DNA from: CAYQXJ01 sp964421565
Lineage (GTDB): Bacteria > Planctomycetota > Brocadiia > SM23-32
DNA: 54,267 nucleotides
Assembly: GCA_964421565.1 (NCBI GenBank)
Contig: CAYQXJ010000019.1
Location: 1-54,267 of the forward strand
Reading direction: 5' to 3'
The notes under the pieces are model-generated. The model was not told the DNA's origin and searched no databases. It saw nothing but the letters and a program-made list of their open reading frames with translations. How positions within the stretch are numbered: the stretch's first letter is position 1; each line of letters begins with the position of its first letter. Positions 42,895 through 51,893 of the stretch are shown here, piece by piece. The position numbers and the translations under genes are program-made.

Positions 42895-44371
42895 CCGAAG
42901 ACCGAATGTTCTCTGGATATGCACCGACTCGCAGCGGTGGGACACGCTGGGCTGCTATGGCAACGAGTTCGTCACCACGCCGAACATCGACCGGCTCGCC
43001 AGCGAAGGGATGCTCTTCGAGAACTGCTTCGCGCAGAACCCGCTCTGCACGCCGAGCCGGGGTTGCTTCCTGACGGGGCGCTACCCGGTCACCAACAAAC
43101 TGCGGCAGAACGGGCAGTGCATCCCCGAGGACGAGGTGTTGGTGACGCGGCTTCTGGCCGACGAGGACTACGTCTGCGGGCTGGCCGGCAAGCTGCACCT
43201 GAGTGCCTGCAACCGGCGCTACACGCTGGGCGACGGCTGGTGGCAGTTGCCCGTCGAGGAGCGGCTCGTGCAGGGGACCGAACGGCGCATCGACGACGGC
43301 TACCAGGAGTTCCACTGGAACCACGGGCCGAACGCCCACTTCCGCTCCAGCGCCTACAACCGCTGGCTGCAGAGGAAGGGCGCCACGTTCGAGAGATCTG
43401 CGCGGGATGACAGCGACGTGGTCCTGCGGGGGATGCCCTCCGAGCTGCACGAGGTGACGTGGTGCGCGGAGGAGACAGCAGCTTTCATTGAGGCGTATGA
43501 GGGCTACGCCCACCCGTGGCTCTTCTCGCTGAACTGCTTCGATCCCCACTTCCCGTTTGATCCGCCCGAAGATTACCTGGAGCCCTATCTGGCGCGACTC
43601 GACGACATCCCGCTGCCGAACTACGTCGAAGGCGAACTGGAGAACAAGCCGCCCTGGCAGCTCGAACGCCATCGGAAGAAGCATTACGCCTACACCGGCG
43701 AAAGCGACCGGGGCGACCCGCACGAGCACCGCATGTGCCGCGCCGCCTACTGGGCCATGTGCGACCACATCGACGCCCAGCTCGGCCGGGTGCTCGACGC
43801 CCTCGAGCGCACCGGCCAGCGCGAGGACACGCTGGTGATCTTCACATCCGACCACGGGGAGATGCTCGGCGACCACGGCCTCTACCAAAAAGGACCGTTC
43901 CTATACGATCCGGCAATCCGGGTCCCCCTCATCGTCTCCTGGCCGGGGCACGTGCCAGAGGGCGTGCGCAGCCCCGCCCTGGTCGAACTGGGCGACCTGG
44001 CGCCGACCGTTCTCGACGCCGCCGGCCTGCCGCGCCATTCCGGCATGCAGGCCCGCTCGCTGTGGCGGCTGCTGACCGGGGATGCGGGTCCCGACGCATT
44101 CCGGGGCGACGTCTACTGCGAGTACTACAACTCGAACCCCACCTCCGAGCCGGTCTACCTCACCATGGTCAGAACCGAGCGGCACAAACTGGTGGCCGCC
44201 CATGGACTCGGCAGCGGCGAGCTGTACGACCTGGAGGCCGACCCCGCAGAGAGCGTCAACCTGTGGGATGATCCGGATTACGCGGAGGTCCGCACCGCCA
44301 TGCTGCTGCGCCTGGCCGACCGCATGGCATGGACCGCCGATCCGCTGCCCCCGCGCATCGGCATTTACTGA
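42887..44371 (+). CDS. Sulfatase 2 (formylglycine-dependent, family S1)
   Basis: A 494-residue sulfatase. The opening PNVLWICTDSQRWDTLGCYG carries metal ligands. The formylglycine site is C54 in PLCTPSRGCFLTG, the canonical C-T/S-P-S-R. Later landmarks are GLAGKLHLSA, SLNCFDPHFPF, FTSDHGEMLGDHGLYQKG and LYDLEADPAES. It lacks a signal peptide. ATG 42887 overlaps the preceding gene by eight bases and has GGAG six bases upstream, so translation is probably coupled. The FTSDHGEMLGDHG segment recalls choline-sulfatase and iduronate-2-sulfatase types, but no specificity is claimed. Confidence 0.94.
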   Translation: MDDRRPNVLWICTDSQRWDTLGCYGNEFVTTPNIDRLASEGMLFENCFAQNPLCTPSRGCFLTGRYPVTNKLRQNGQCIPEDEVLVTRLLADEDYVCGLAGKLHLSACNRRYTLGDGWWQLPVEERLVQGTERRIDDGYQEFHWNHGPNAHFRSSAYNRWLQRKGATFERSARDDSDVVLRGMPSELHEVTWCAEETAAFIEAYEGYAHPWLFSLNCFDPHFPFDPPEDYLEPYLARLDDIPLPNYVEGELENKPPWQLERHRKKHYAYTGESDRGDPHEHRMCRAAYWAMCDHIDAQLGRVLDALERTGQREDTLVIFTSDHGEMLGDHGLYQKGPFLYDPAIRVPLIVSWPGHVPEGVRSPALVELGDLAPTVLDAAGLPRHSGMQARSLWRLLTGDAGPDAFRGDVYCEYYNSNPTSEPVYLTMVRTERHKLVAAHGLGSGELYDLEADPAESVNLWDDPDYAEVRTAMLLRLADRMAWTADPLPPRIGIY

Positions 44372-44428
44372 AAAGAGCGCGCGCGACGCCAACGTGCCAT
44401 GGAGCCGGGCGCGCCGGGGAGGCGAAAG

Positions 44429-45673
44429 ATGAAGGTCACGGAAATCGAAGTCGTCCTCTTTGACGCCGGCGACTCCCTGGCGCACATCGGGGGCCGCTGG
44501 AAGGAGGTGTTGCTGCGTTACAATCCGCGCCGTATCTGCGTGCCAGGCAACAGGTTGGTGGCGTTGCGGCTGGCCGTCGGTTCCGAATGTGAAGGCTCGG
44601 CCGTTGTCGGCACTGGCGGCAAGGCCATGCCTGCCGATGGGGAACGGATTCGCGGACTGCTCGCGCCGCTGCTGCTGGGGCGGGACCCGCTCTATCACGA
44701 GTCACTCTGGATGGAGATGTATGCGGCCGGTCTGCCCCGCGGCGTGCTGAGTCTGGCGGACCTCGCCCTGTGGGACCTGGTTGGGAAAAGGGCCGGATTG
44801 CCGGCGTGGAAGCTGGTGGGCGGCTGCCGCGACCGCGTGAAGGTCTACATCGCCTCACATACCGATTTCGGCACTCCCGAAGACTATGCCGAACACGCTC
44901 TGGCGTGCAAACGACGCGGCTACCACGGTTACAAGGTCCACGGCTGCTTCGGCCGGGACCCCGTCCGCGACGAGCAGGCGGCGCTGCGTGCGAAGGCGTT
45001 CCCGGAGTACGACGTGGCCATTTGCGAGGCCATCCGGGACGCCGTCGGCGAGGAATGGTCGCTGATGCTCGACCCGGCACACATGTACGACTACGAGCAG
45101 TCCCTCTGGGTGGCGCACCAACTGGAGGAGCTGGGCTTTCGCTGGCTGGAATCCCCGATGCCCGAAAACGACGAATGGGTGGACCGTTACGCGCGACTGT
45201 GCGCGGAGACTGAGATCCCGATCTGCGCCCCGGAAACCGCCGACGGCGCCCACTTCGCGCGCGCCCGGTGGATCAAACGCGATGCCTCCGACATCAGCCG
45301 CATAGACCCTTACTACGGCGGTTTCACCGCCTGCATCAAGACGGCGTTTCTCTGCCAGGCCCACGGCATGACGTTCGAACTGCACAGCACCGCCACCGAC
45401 GCGCATAATCTGCAAGTGCTCGGCGCGACCGGCGAGGAACTATCCGTGTTCCTCGAAGACTACGACCTGGAGCCCGAAAGCGGCGAGGCATACGTCGGCG
45501 CCAACTTCGTCACCCAGCGCGCCGACGGCAGCCGAGGTTACCCCTGGGTGCGAGGGCAGATGCCGATCATAGACGGGGAAGGCTACGCTCACGTGCCCGA
45601 GGAGCCGGGCATCGGTCTGGATCCGGACTGGGAATACATCCGACGCAATCGGCTGACGGGAGGAACGCGATGA
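44429..45673 (+). CDS. Mandelate racemase-family (enolase superfamily) enzyme
   Basis: A 414-residue enolase-superfamily protein. Catalytic positions seen are K169 with H171 in YKVHGCF (a KxH variant of the usual KxK), metal ligands D215 (LDPAHM), E241 (LESPMP) and E269 (APETADG), and H319 in FELHSTATD. The variant base pair suggests a sugar-acid dehydratase or epimerase rather than the mandelate racemase activity itself; the substrate is unknown. GGGGAGG sits six bases before ATG 44429. The stop overlaps the start of sulfatase 3 (ATGA). With the SMP-30 lactonase and the isomerase-like gene it could channel a released sugar into an oxidative path. Confidence 0.86.
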   Translation: MKVTEIEVVLFDAGDSLAHIGGRWKEVLLRYNPRRICVPGNRLVALRLAVGSECEGSAVVGTGGKAMPADGERIRGLLAPLLLGRDPLYHESLWMEMYAAGLPRGVLSLADLALWDLVGKRAGLPAWKLVGGCRDRVKVYIASHTDFGTPEDYAEHALACKRRGYHGYKVHGCFGRDPVRDEQAALRAKAFPEYDVAICEAIRDAVGEEWSLMLDPAHMYDYEQSLWVAHQLEELGFRWLESPMPENDEWVDRYARLCAETEIPICAPETADGAHFARARWIKRDASDISRIDPYYGGFTACIKTAFLCQAHGMTFELHSTATDAHNLQVLGATGEELSVFLEDYDLEPESGEAYVGANFVTQRADGSRGYPWVRGQMPIIDGEGYAHVPEEPGIGLDPDWEYIRRNRLTGGTR

Positions 45674-47187
45674 TTTCGCGTGACGACACGCCCACCCCTG
45701 ACAGCGACTGCTGTCAACCGCAGAACAATCCGCCCGCGCACCTGCAGTGGTCTAAGCCATGGTACGAGCTGTGGCGGCGTCGAAGTGAGCTGACCGACGC
45801 GCAACGCAAGAAGTGGTCCGAGCAGGAGCAGCGCGCCCGGCGGCTCCGCGCCGAGGACCCGCGACCCAACATTCTGCTCGTGTTCACCGACCAGCAGAGC
45901 CACCATGCCATGAGCTGCACGGGCAACCCCTGGTGCAGCACTCCGAACATGGACGCCCTGGCCGCCCGCGGCGTGCGCTTCACCCGTGCCTACACGACGT
46001 ATCCTGTCTGTGGCCCCGCGCGCGCCAGCCTGATGACGGGCCGCATGCCGCACGAGACCGGCGTGGTCTTCAACGACATACCGATCGCCCCGGGCATTCA
46101 GAACATGGGGCAGACCTTTCGAGAGGCGGGCTACCTGACAGTCTACTCCGGCAAGTGGCACCTGCCACGCAGCTACGAGCGCGAGCCGGACGGCATTCCG
46201 GGCTTCGACAACATCCCCGCGCCCTTTGACCGTATGCGCAACCTGCATGGCCTCGGCGACCAGGTGGACTTCTTGTTCGCAACGGATGCCGAGTTCCTGC
46301 TCCGCTACGAGCTGAGCAAAGTCGGCCTCCCGTGGCTTTACTGCATCTCCCTGCACAACCCCCACGACATCTGCCACTGGACCTCTCTGCCGCCGCGCAA
46401 GCACGTGAACGTCGACCGTTACCCCCCGCTCCCCGACAACTTCGCCATCCCCGCCGAAGAAAGCCCCTACCTGCAGCACATCCGCCGGACCGGTTCGGGC
46501 AATCAGGAGATACCGCGAACCACAGAGTGGGACGAGCACCAGTGGCGCGCCTACATTGCGGCATACTACCACATGACCCAGCAGGTGGACCGCTGCCTGG
46601 GCCTGATACTGCATGCGCTCGACGAAGGGGGATGGGCAGACAACACGCTCGTCGTCTTCACCAGCGATCACGGCGACGGCTGCGCCGCGCATCGCTGGGT
46701 CGCCAAGTGCAGCCTCTACGAGGAGCCCACGCGGGTGCCGCTCATCGCGAGCTTCCCCGGCCGAGTGCCGGAAGGCAGAGTCGAGCAGCGGCTCGCCTCC
46801 TTGCTCGACGTGCTGCCCACGATGTGCGACTATGCGGGGGGCGCAGGTCCGCGGGCCATGCGGGGACGCAGCCTGCGCCCTGCCCTCGAGGGCACCTCGG
46901 CGCCGGATCGAGACTTCGTAGTCGCCGAGCTTGCCCTCGGCAAACCCGACTTCGACCGGCGGGGGCGAATGGTGCGCAGCGACCGTTACAAGTACAACAT
47001 CTACTCGATGGCCGGGCAGGTCTCCGAGCAACTCTTCGACCTGCAGGACGACCCGGGCGAGATGATGAATCTTGCCGGGGCTTCCCAGTTGCGCGACGTG
47101 CAGCAGAGGCACCGAGCATGGCTGCGGGAATGGTCCGAAGAAACACAGGACGAACCGGCGCTATCCATGCTTGCATCCGGAAGGTGA
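45670..47187 (+). CDS. Sulfatase 3 (formylglycine-dependent) with N-terminal extension
   Basis: A 505-residue sulfatase. An extra N-terminal stretch of about 65 residues, with a Cys pair (C14-C15) and a basic helix (ELWRRRSELTDAQRKKWSEQ), precedes the core RPNILLVFTDQQSHHAM. The formylglycine motif is C114-G-P-A-R in YPVCGPARASLMTG. Further landmarks are YSGKWHLPR, SLHNPHDICHW, VVFTSDHGDGCAAHRW and LFDLQDDPGEM. No signal peptide. The ATG overlaps the upstream stop by four bases, so it is translationally coupled to the enolase-superfamily gene. Confidence 0.93.
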   Translation: MISRDDTPTPDSDCCQPQNNPPAHLQWSKPWYELWRRRSELTDAQRKKWSEQEQRARRLRAEDPRPNILLVFTDQQSHHAMSCTGNPWCSTPNMDALAARGVRFTRAYTTYPVCGPARASLMTGRMPHETGVVFNDIPIAPGIQNMGQTFREAGYLTVYSGKWHLPRSYEREPDGIPGFDNIPAPFDRMRNLHGLGDQVDFLFATDAEFLLRYELSKVGLPWLYCISLHNPHDICHWTSLPPRKHVNVDRYPPLPDNFAIPAEESPYLQHIRRTGSGNQEIPRTTEWDEHQWRAYIAAYYHMTQQVDRCLGLILHALDEGGWADNTLVVFTSDHGDGCAAHRWVAKCSLYEEPTRVPLIASFPGRVPEGRVEQRLASLLDVLPTMCDYAGGAGPRAMRGRSLRPALEGTSAPDRDFVVAELALGKPDFDRRGRMVRSDRYKYNIYSMAGQVSEQLFDLQDDPGEMMNLAGASQLRDVQQRHRAWLREWSEETQDEPALSMLASGR

Positions 47188-47194
47188 AGCTGAG

Positions 47195-48640
47195 ATGAAC
47201 CAGACGACACCGATTGACAGGGCCACCGTCGGCATCATGTTCGCCGGACATCGCGAATACTGGCCGCAGTTCGAGGGAGCTCGCGAGGCGACGATCGAGG
47301 GCGCCCGCCGCTTCGAGCAAGTGGTGCGGGAAAGCCCGGTGGAGGTGGTCATGCCGGACCTGGTCGACAGCGTGGAGCTTTCGTTCGAAGCCGGCCGGAC
47401 CTTCGAAGAGAGGGGCATCGACCTTCTTTTCGTCTACCTGCACTCCTACGTGGCCTCCGGCCGATGGGTGCCCGGCGTCATGCATCTGGACGTGCCCATC
47501 GTGGTGGTCACCTTCCAGGAAGCCCTCGACTTCGACAATCTCGACCAGTACGTCACCGGCTTCGGCGTGCGCAAAGGATCGGCCTGCCAGCTTCCCGAGG
47601 CATACAGTGCACTGCTGCGGGCCGGAAAGGAGCCCTGCGACATCATCTTCGGTGACGTGGGCCGGGATGCGCGAGTTCGGGGGCAGATAGCCGAGTGGTG
47701 CCGCGTGGCGAACGCGCTGCGCAGCTACCGCGACTGCGTCGTCGGCTACCTGGGGCATTCCTACGACGGCATGCTCGACATGAACTTCGACCCGACCGCC
47801 TTCACGCGGCAGTTCGGCGTTTATGTGAAGATGCTGGAGATGTGCGAACTGGTGGAGTACGTCGAACAGGCCAGCGATGCGGACGTGGAGGCGAAGGTGG
47901 GTGAAATGCGCGAGGTCTTCGACTTCATGGACCAATCCTATGACCCGGTCACGAGGCCGGCTGCCCAGGAGGACGTTGAGTGGGCGGCGCGCTGTGCGGT
48001 GGGGCTCGACCGCCTGTTCGAGGAGAACGGCCTCTCCGGGCTCGCCTACTACTACGCAGGCCTGAACAACATCTACGAGCGCGTCGGCTCCAACCTGATC
48101 GTCGGCAACACGCTGCTGACGCGCCGGGGTTACTCCCTGGCCGGCGAGGCCGACATGAAGACCTGCATGGCCATGCTCACCACCAGCGCACTGGGCGCCG
48201 GCGGTTCCTTCGCCGAGTTCAACATGGCCGACTTCGGGAAGGACCAGGTTATGGTCGGCCACGATGGCCCGCACGACCTGCGCATAACCGACAGCCGGCC
48301 GGTGATACGCGGGCTCGGCCTCTACCACGGCAAGCGCGGCTACGGCATATCCGTCGAGTTCAGCATCCGCAAGGGCGACGTCACCCTGGTCTCGCTCGGC
48401 TCCGACGCCAGCGGCGCTTTCAAGTTCGTGGTGGGCGAGGGCCAATCCGCGCCGGGCCCCCTGCCGCAAATAGGCAACTCCATCACCCGCGGCTACTTCG
48501 GACCCGACGTTGCCGCCTTCCTTAGAGACTGGGCCATGCGGGGCGTGCCGCACCACATGTCACTCTGCGTCGGTCACGTCGGCTCCATAGTGAAGAAGCT
48601 GGGCAAGGCGATGGACGTGCCCGTCGAGGTCGTCAGATAG
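47195..48640 (+). CDS. L-arabinose/L-fucose isomerase-like protein
   Basis: A 481-residue protein close in length to AraA. The opening VGIMFAGHREYWPQFEGAR and the pairs LLFVYLHSYVAS and PIVVVTFQEA match the N-terminal Rossmann domain of sugar isomerases. The metal-site region has GNTLLTRRGYSLAGEADMKT and GHDGPHDLRI. It probably interconverts an aldose and a ketose, in line with glycan monosaccharide release, but substrate specificity is open. Many proteins of this fold in polysaccharide loci are uncharacterised. ATG 47195 has AAGGTG nine bases upstream and lies seven bases after sulfatase 3. Confidence 0.8.
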   Translation: MNQTTPIDRATVGIMFAGHREYWPQFEGAREATIEGARRFEQVVRESPVEVVMPDLVDSVELSFEAGRTFEERGIDLLFVYLHSYVASGRWVPGVMHLDVPIVVVTFQEALDFDNLDQYVTGFGVRKGSACQLPEAYSALLRAGKEPCDIIFGDVGRDARVRGQIAEWCRVANALRSYRDCVVGYLGHSYDGMLDMNFDPTAFTRQFGVYVKMLEMCELVEYVEQASDADVEAKVGEMREVFDFMDQSYDPVTRPAAQEDVEWAARCAVGLDRLFEENGLSGLAYYYAGLNNIYERVGSNLIVGNTLLTRRGYSLAGEADMKTCMAMLTTSALGAGGSFAEFNMADFGKDQVMVGHDGPHDLRITDSRPVIRGLGLYHGKRGYGISVEFSIRKGDVTLVSLGSDASGAFKFVVGEGQSAPGPLPQIGNSITRGYFGPDVAAFLRDWAMRGVPHHMSLCVGHVGSIVKKLGKAMDVPVEVVR

Positions 48641-48689
48641 CGTTCAGTCGAGGATTGGAGAGCGCGCAACGCAGTGAGGAGGTGGGCCG

Positions 48690-50546
48690 ATGGAGACGGG
48701 TCGAGCCGAAGTTCTGCGCCTGGAGAACGAACACCTGCGGTTCGTGATGCACGCCGATGCGTCTGCGGACTTGGTGGACAAGGCCGGAGGGCGCAAATGG
48801 CGCATGCCGCCGGTTGCTGTGCAGGACTGGGGCACGATGGAGGAAGGCCATGCCTGGCCCCGCACGGGCCGCACCTATGGAGACCGGTATCCGGGCCGCT
48901 TCGTGGCCGAACCGGAGGGCGATCACGTCCACCTCACGCTGCTCGGACGGCTGGGCCGCCCGATCGGCACCTTTCGCTGCCGCTTCTGGCTGGAGGGCCC
49001 CTGGCTCGGCGTGGAGGTGCCCGATATCGACGAGGAGATACCGAGCCTCGTCTTCCCGCCGCCGGTCGAGTCGGAAGCCCTTGTGCTGCCCTACCACCAG
49101 GGACGGCTGATCCGCGAGCCGCTCAACAAGTTCGCGCATAGCGTTTACGTCTACGCCGGCAACGTGCTGAACATGCGCTGGTTCGGCGGGCTGCGCGAAG
49201 AGAACGGGTGGATCTGCGTCGTCCAGGACGGCTACGCCGATGCGGCAGTGCTGCAGGCCGGCGCCTGGGCCGCGCCGATGTGGCTGAAGTCTCTCGGCCG
49301 CTGGAACGGCCCGCGCCGCCTGCGCTACCGCTTCGTGGAGGGCGGCTACGTCGGCCTGGCCAAGGCATTCCGCCAGTGGGCGCAACAGAAGGGCCTGTTC
49401 AGGACGCTGAAGGAGAAGATAGAGGACGTGCCTTCGCTCGCCAATATGGTGGGCGGGCGAAACCTGCACTTCATGATGGGCTGGACGTTCCAACGCGACC
49501 GCTACGACGAGATCTGGATGCCGGTGCCCAAACGGCTTGATGAGCGCGGCGAGGGCGTGGTGCCGCTGGTCACCTTCCGCCAGGCGGCTCAGATCATCGA
49601 GGACGCCAAGCGCCTGGGCATGAGGCGCGGCGTGCTCAGCTATCACGGCTGGATCAAGGGCGGATACGACGAGTCGCACCCCGATATCTGGCCGCCGGAG
49701 CCCGCTCTCGGCACCATTCAGGAATTGAAGGACCTGTGCCGTCCCGACGGTCCGTTCGTCGCCCACCTGCACGACAACTACCAGGACATCTACGAGCAGT
49801 CGGCCAGCTTTCCCGCCGGGACCTGCCGCCAGCAGGACGGCACGCCGCTGCCGGGCGGCTTCTGGCGGGGCGGCCAGGCCTACATCCTCAACGCGCGCGA
49901 TGCGTTTGAGTGCGCACGCCGTAACTGGCCGCACCTGCGCGAACTCGGCGCGGAGTGCATCTACTGCGATACGCTTACCGCCGAGACGCTGAAACAGTCG
50001 TATGAGCCCGGAAACACGCTCAGCCGCGCCGAAGACCTGGAGTGGAAGCGCCGCACCATGGCCTTCTTCAAGGAGCAAGGGGTCATCTTCGGCAGCGAGA
50101 ACGGCTGCGACTTCGGCGTGCATTATCTCGACTGCGCGCCGCACGGCAAGCACACCCGCGTGCCGGGCGAATCAGTGCCCCTCTGGGCGCTGGTCTACCA
50201 CGACTGCGTGCTGGGCTGGCGGGGCGGGGCGGCGCTTCAGCCACAGCAGTTCCGCACCCGCTGCCTGGAGAACATCCTCTGGGGCTGCGCCGTTGCGTTC
50301 GGCCAGTTCACGGCGCAGAACTGGCCCGAATACCGGCAGGCCTTCGCCGACTCGCTCTTCGTAGACGACTGGCACGCCCGCATAGGCACCGACGAGATGG
50401 TCAATCATCGCTATCTGAGCGATGATTGCCTGCTCGAACAGAGCGAGTGGTCATCCGGCGTGGCCGTCATCGTCAACTTCGCCGAGGAGGACCGCACCGT
50501 GGACGGTGTGCGCGTGCCCGCGAACGACTACGTCATTCTCGACTGA
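48690..50546 (+). CDS. Cytoplasmic TIM-barrel glycosidase-like protein of unrecognised family
   Basis: A 618-residue protein. The N-terminal beta-sandwich (to about 240) opens with VLRLENEHLRFVMHAD, echoing the opening of the 698-residue protein at 40798. A barrel follows with GVLSYHGWIKGGYDESHPDI, PFVAHLHDNYQDIYE, AECIYCDTLTAE and GSENGCDFGVHYLDCAP; the acidic residues in these loops are likely catalytic. A C-terminal beta domain closes the protein. It may belong near DUF5696 or GH101-like families, but I am not sure. No signal peptide. GAGGAGGTG precedes the ATG. It lies between the isomerase-like gene and sulfatase 4. Confidence 0.68.
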   Translation: METGRAEVLRLENEHLRFVMHADASADLVDKAGGRKWRMPPVAVQDWGTMEEGHAWPRTGRTYGDRYPGRFVAEPEGDHVHLTLLGRLGRPIGTFRCRFWLEGPWLGVEVPDIDEEIPSLVFPPPVESEALVLPYHQGRLIREPLNKFAHSVYVYAGNVLNMRWFGGLREENGWICVVQDGYADAAVLQAGAWAAPMWLKSLGRWNGPRRLRYRFVEGGYVGLAKAFRQWAQQKGLFRTLKEKIEDVPSLANMVGGRNLHFMMGWTFQRDRYDEIWMPVPKRLDERGEGVVPLVTFRQAAQIIEDAKRLGMRRGVLSYHGWIKGGYDESHPDIWPPEPALGTIQELKDLCRPDGPFVAHLHDNYQDIYEQSASFPAGTCRQQDGTPLPGGFWRGGQAYILNARDAFECARRNWPHLRELGAECIYCDTLTAETLKQSYEPGNTLSRAEDLEWKRRTMAFFKEQGVIFGSENGCDFGVHYLDCAPHGKHTRVPGESVPLWALVYHDCVLGWRGGAALQPQQFRTRCLENILWGCAVAFGQFTAQNWPEYRQAFADSLFVDDWHARIGTDEMVNHRYLSDDCLLEQSEWSSGVAVIVNFAEEDRTVDGVRVPANDYVILD

Positions 50547-50606
50547 GCACTCCCCCGGTTCGGCATCCCTGTAGTGGGCTGCTGAGACCCCTGAGAGGAC
50601 GAAAAC

Positions 50607-51893
50607 ATGTCGAGCAACCTAGACACAGAACGCCCGAACATCGTCTTGATCATTGCCGACGACCTCGGCTGGGGCGACGTGGGCTACCACGGAGCCGCCG
50701 TGCGCACGCCCAACATCGACCGGCTGGCGCGCCAGGGCGTTGAGCTGGAGCGCTTCTACGTCTGCCCCGTGTGCAGTCCCACCCGCACCGGCATCATGAC
50801 CGGCCGTTACCCCAACCGTATGGGCATGCACGGCCACCCCACGCAGTACACCGAGAACAAGGGCCTGCCGCCGGACGAGGTCACTCTGGCGGACGTGCTG
50901 GCGCAGGCCGGATACGCCCACCGCCACGCCGTCGGCAAGTGGCACCTCGGCACCGCGGCCACCTGCTTCCACCCCGTTAACCGAGGCTTCACCGGCTTCT
51001 ACGGTCACTACTGCGGCATGATCGACTACTGGACGCACGAGCGCGCGGGGGAGCTGGACTGGCACCGCGGGCACGACTCCTCCTACGACCAGGGCTACTC
51101 CACGCACCTGATGACGCAGGAGGCTGTTCGATTCATCGATGCAGTCCCGGACTCGGAGTCCTTCTTCCTCTACTTGGCTTATAACGCCGTGCATACGCCC
51201 GCGCAGGCACCGGAGGAAGACGTTCAGGAATACGTTAGCATTGACCTGCCCGAGGACCACAGCCCGACCTACGCCGCCATGGCTACGGTCATGGACCGTG
51301 GCATCGGAGAAGTACTAGACGCGCTGGAGCGTAAGGGAGTCGCCGAAAACACACTGGTCTGGTTCTTCTCGGACAACGGGGCGGTCGGCCGCGGCGGACT
51401 GGGGCACAACCGCCCTTTCCGCGGGCGCAAGGGCACTGCCTATGAGGGAGGTGTTCGCGTGCCCGCCGCCTGCCGTTGGCCCGCTCGCATCCCGGCCGGC
51501 AGGAAGGTGGACGCGCTGGTGGGATACGTTGACCTGCTGCCTACACTGGCGGCCGCTGCGCGGCTCGACTATGTATCGCCCCAGCCCCTCGACGGCATGG
51601 ACGTGCTGGGAGTGCTGGCCGGAGATGGGTCGCCCGCCGACCGCGCCTTCTACCCCGACCGCGGCGCGGTGGTGACGCAGCGCTGGAAGCTCACGGAGGG
51701 CGCGCTCTACGACCTGGAACGCGACTGGGCGGAGACCACCGATGTGGCGGACCGGTTCCCCGAGGTCCACGGCCGGATGTGCGAGCACCGCGACTACTTC
51801 TTGTCCCTTACGAGCGATCCGTACGTGCCGCCTGGGATGCCCGGTGAGAAGGAAACACCTCCCCAGGAATGGAAGATGCCCGAGGTCGAATGA
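50607..51893 (+). CDS. Sulfatase 4 (arylsulfatase-type, formylglycine-dependent)
   Basis: A 428-residue compact sulfatase. Landmarks are PNIVLIIADDLGWGDVGYHG, the formylglycine site C56-S-P-T-R in CPVCSPTRTGIMTGRYP, VGKWHLGTAATCFHP, YLAYNAVHTPAQAPE, FFSDNGAVGRGGLGHNRPF and the basic RGRKGTAYEGGVRVPA. The last segment is typical of arylsulfatase A/B types. No signal peptide. The ATG has GAGAGGA upstream. The stop overlaps the next gene start (ATGA at 51890). Confidence 0.94.
   Translation: MSSNLDTERPNIVLIIADDLGWGDVGYHGAAVRTPNIDRLARQGVELERFYVCPVCSPTRTGIMTGRYPNRMGMHGHPTQYTENKGLPPDEVTLADVLAQAGYAHRHAVGKWHLGTAATCFHPVNRGFTGFYGHYCGMIDYWTHERAGELDWHRGHDSSYDQGYSTHLMTQEAVRFIDAVPDSESFFLYLAYNAVHTPAQAPEEDVQEYVSIDLPEDHSPTYAAMATVMDRGIGEVLDALERKGVAENTLVWFFSDNGAVGRGGLGHNRPFRGRKGTAYEGGVRVPAACRWPARIPAGRKVDALVGYVDLLPTLAAAARLDYVSPQPLDGMDVLGVLAGDGSPADRAFYPDRGAVVTQRWKLTEGALYDLERDWAETTDVADRFPEVHGRMCEHRDYFLSLTSDPYVPPGMPGEKETPPQEWKMPEVE

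Noticed and set aside
46742..48556. A 604-codon minus-strand frame opposite sulfatase 3 and the isomerase-like gene
   Set aside because: It spans two convincing plus-strand genes and has no family signature.
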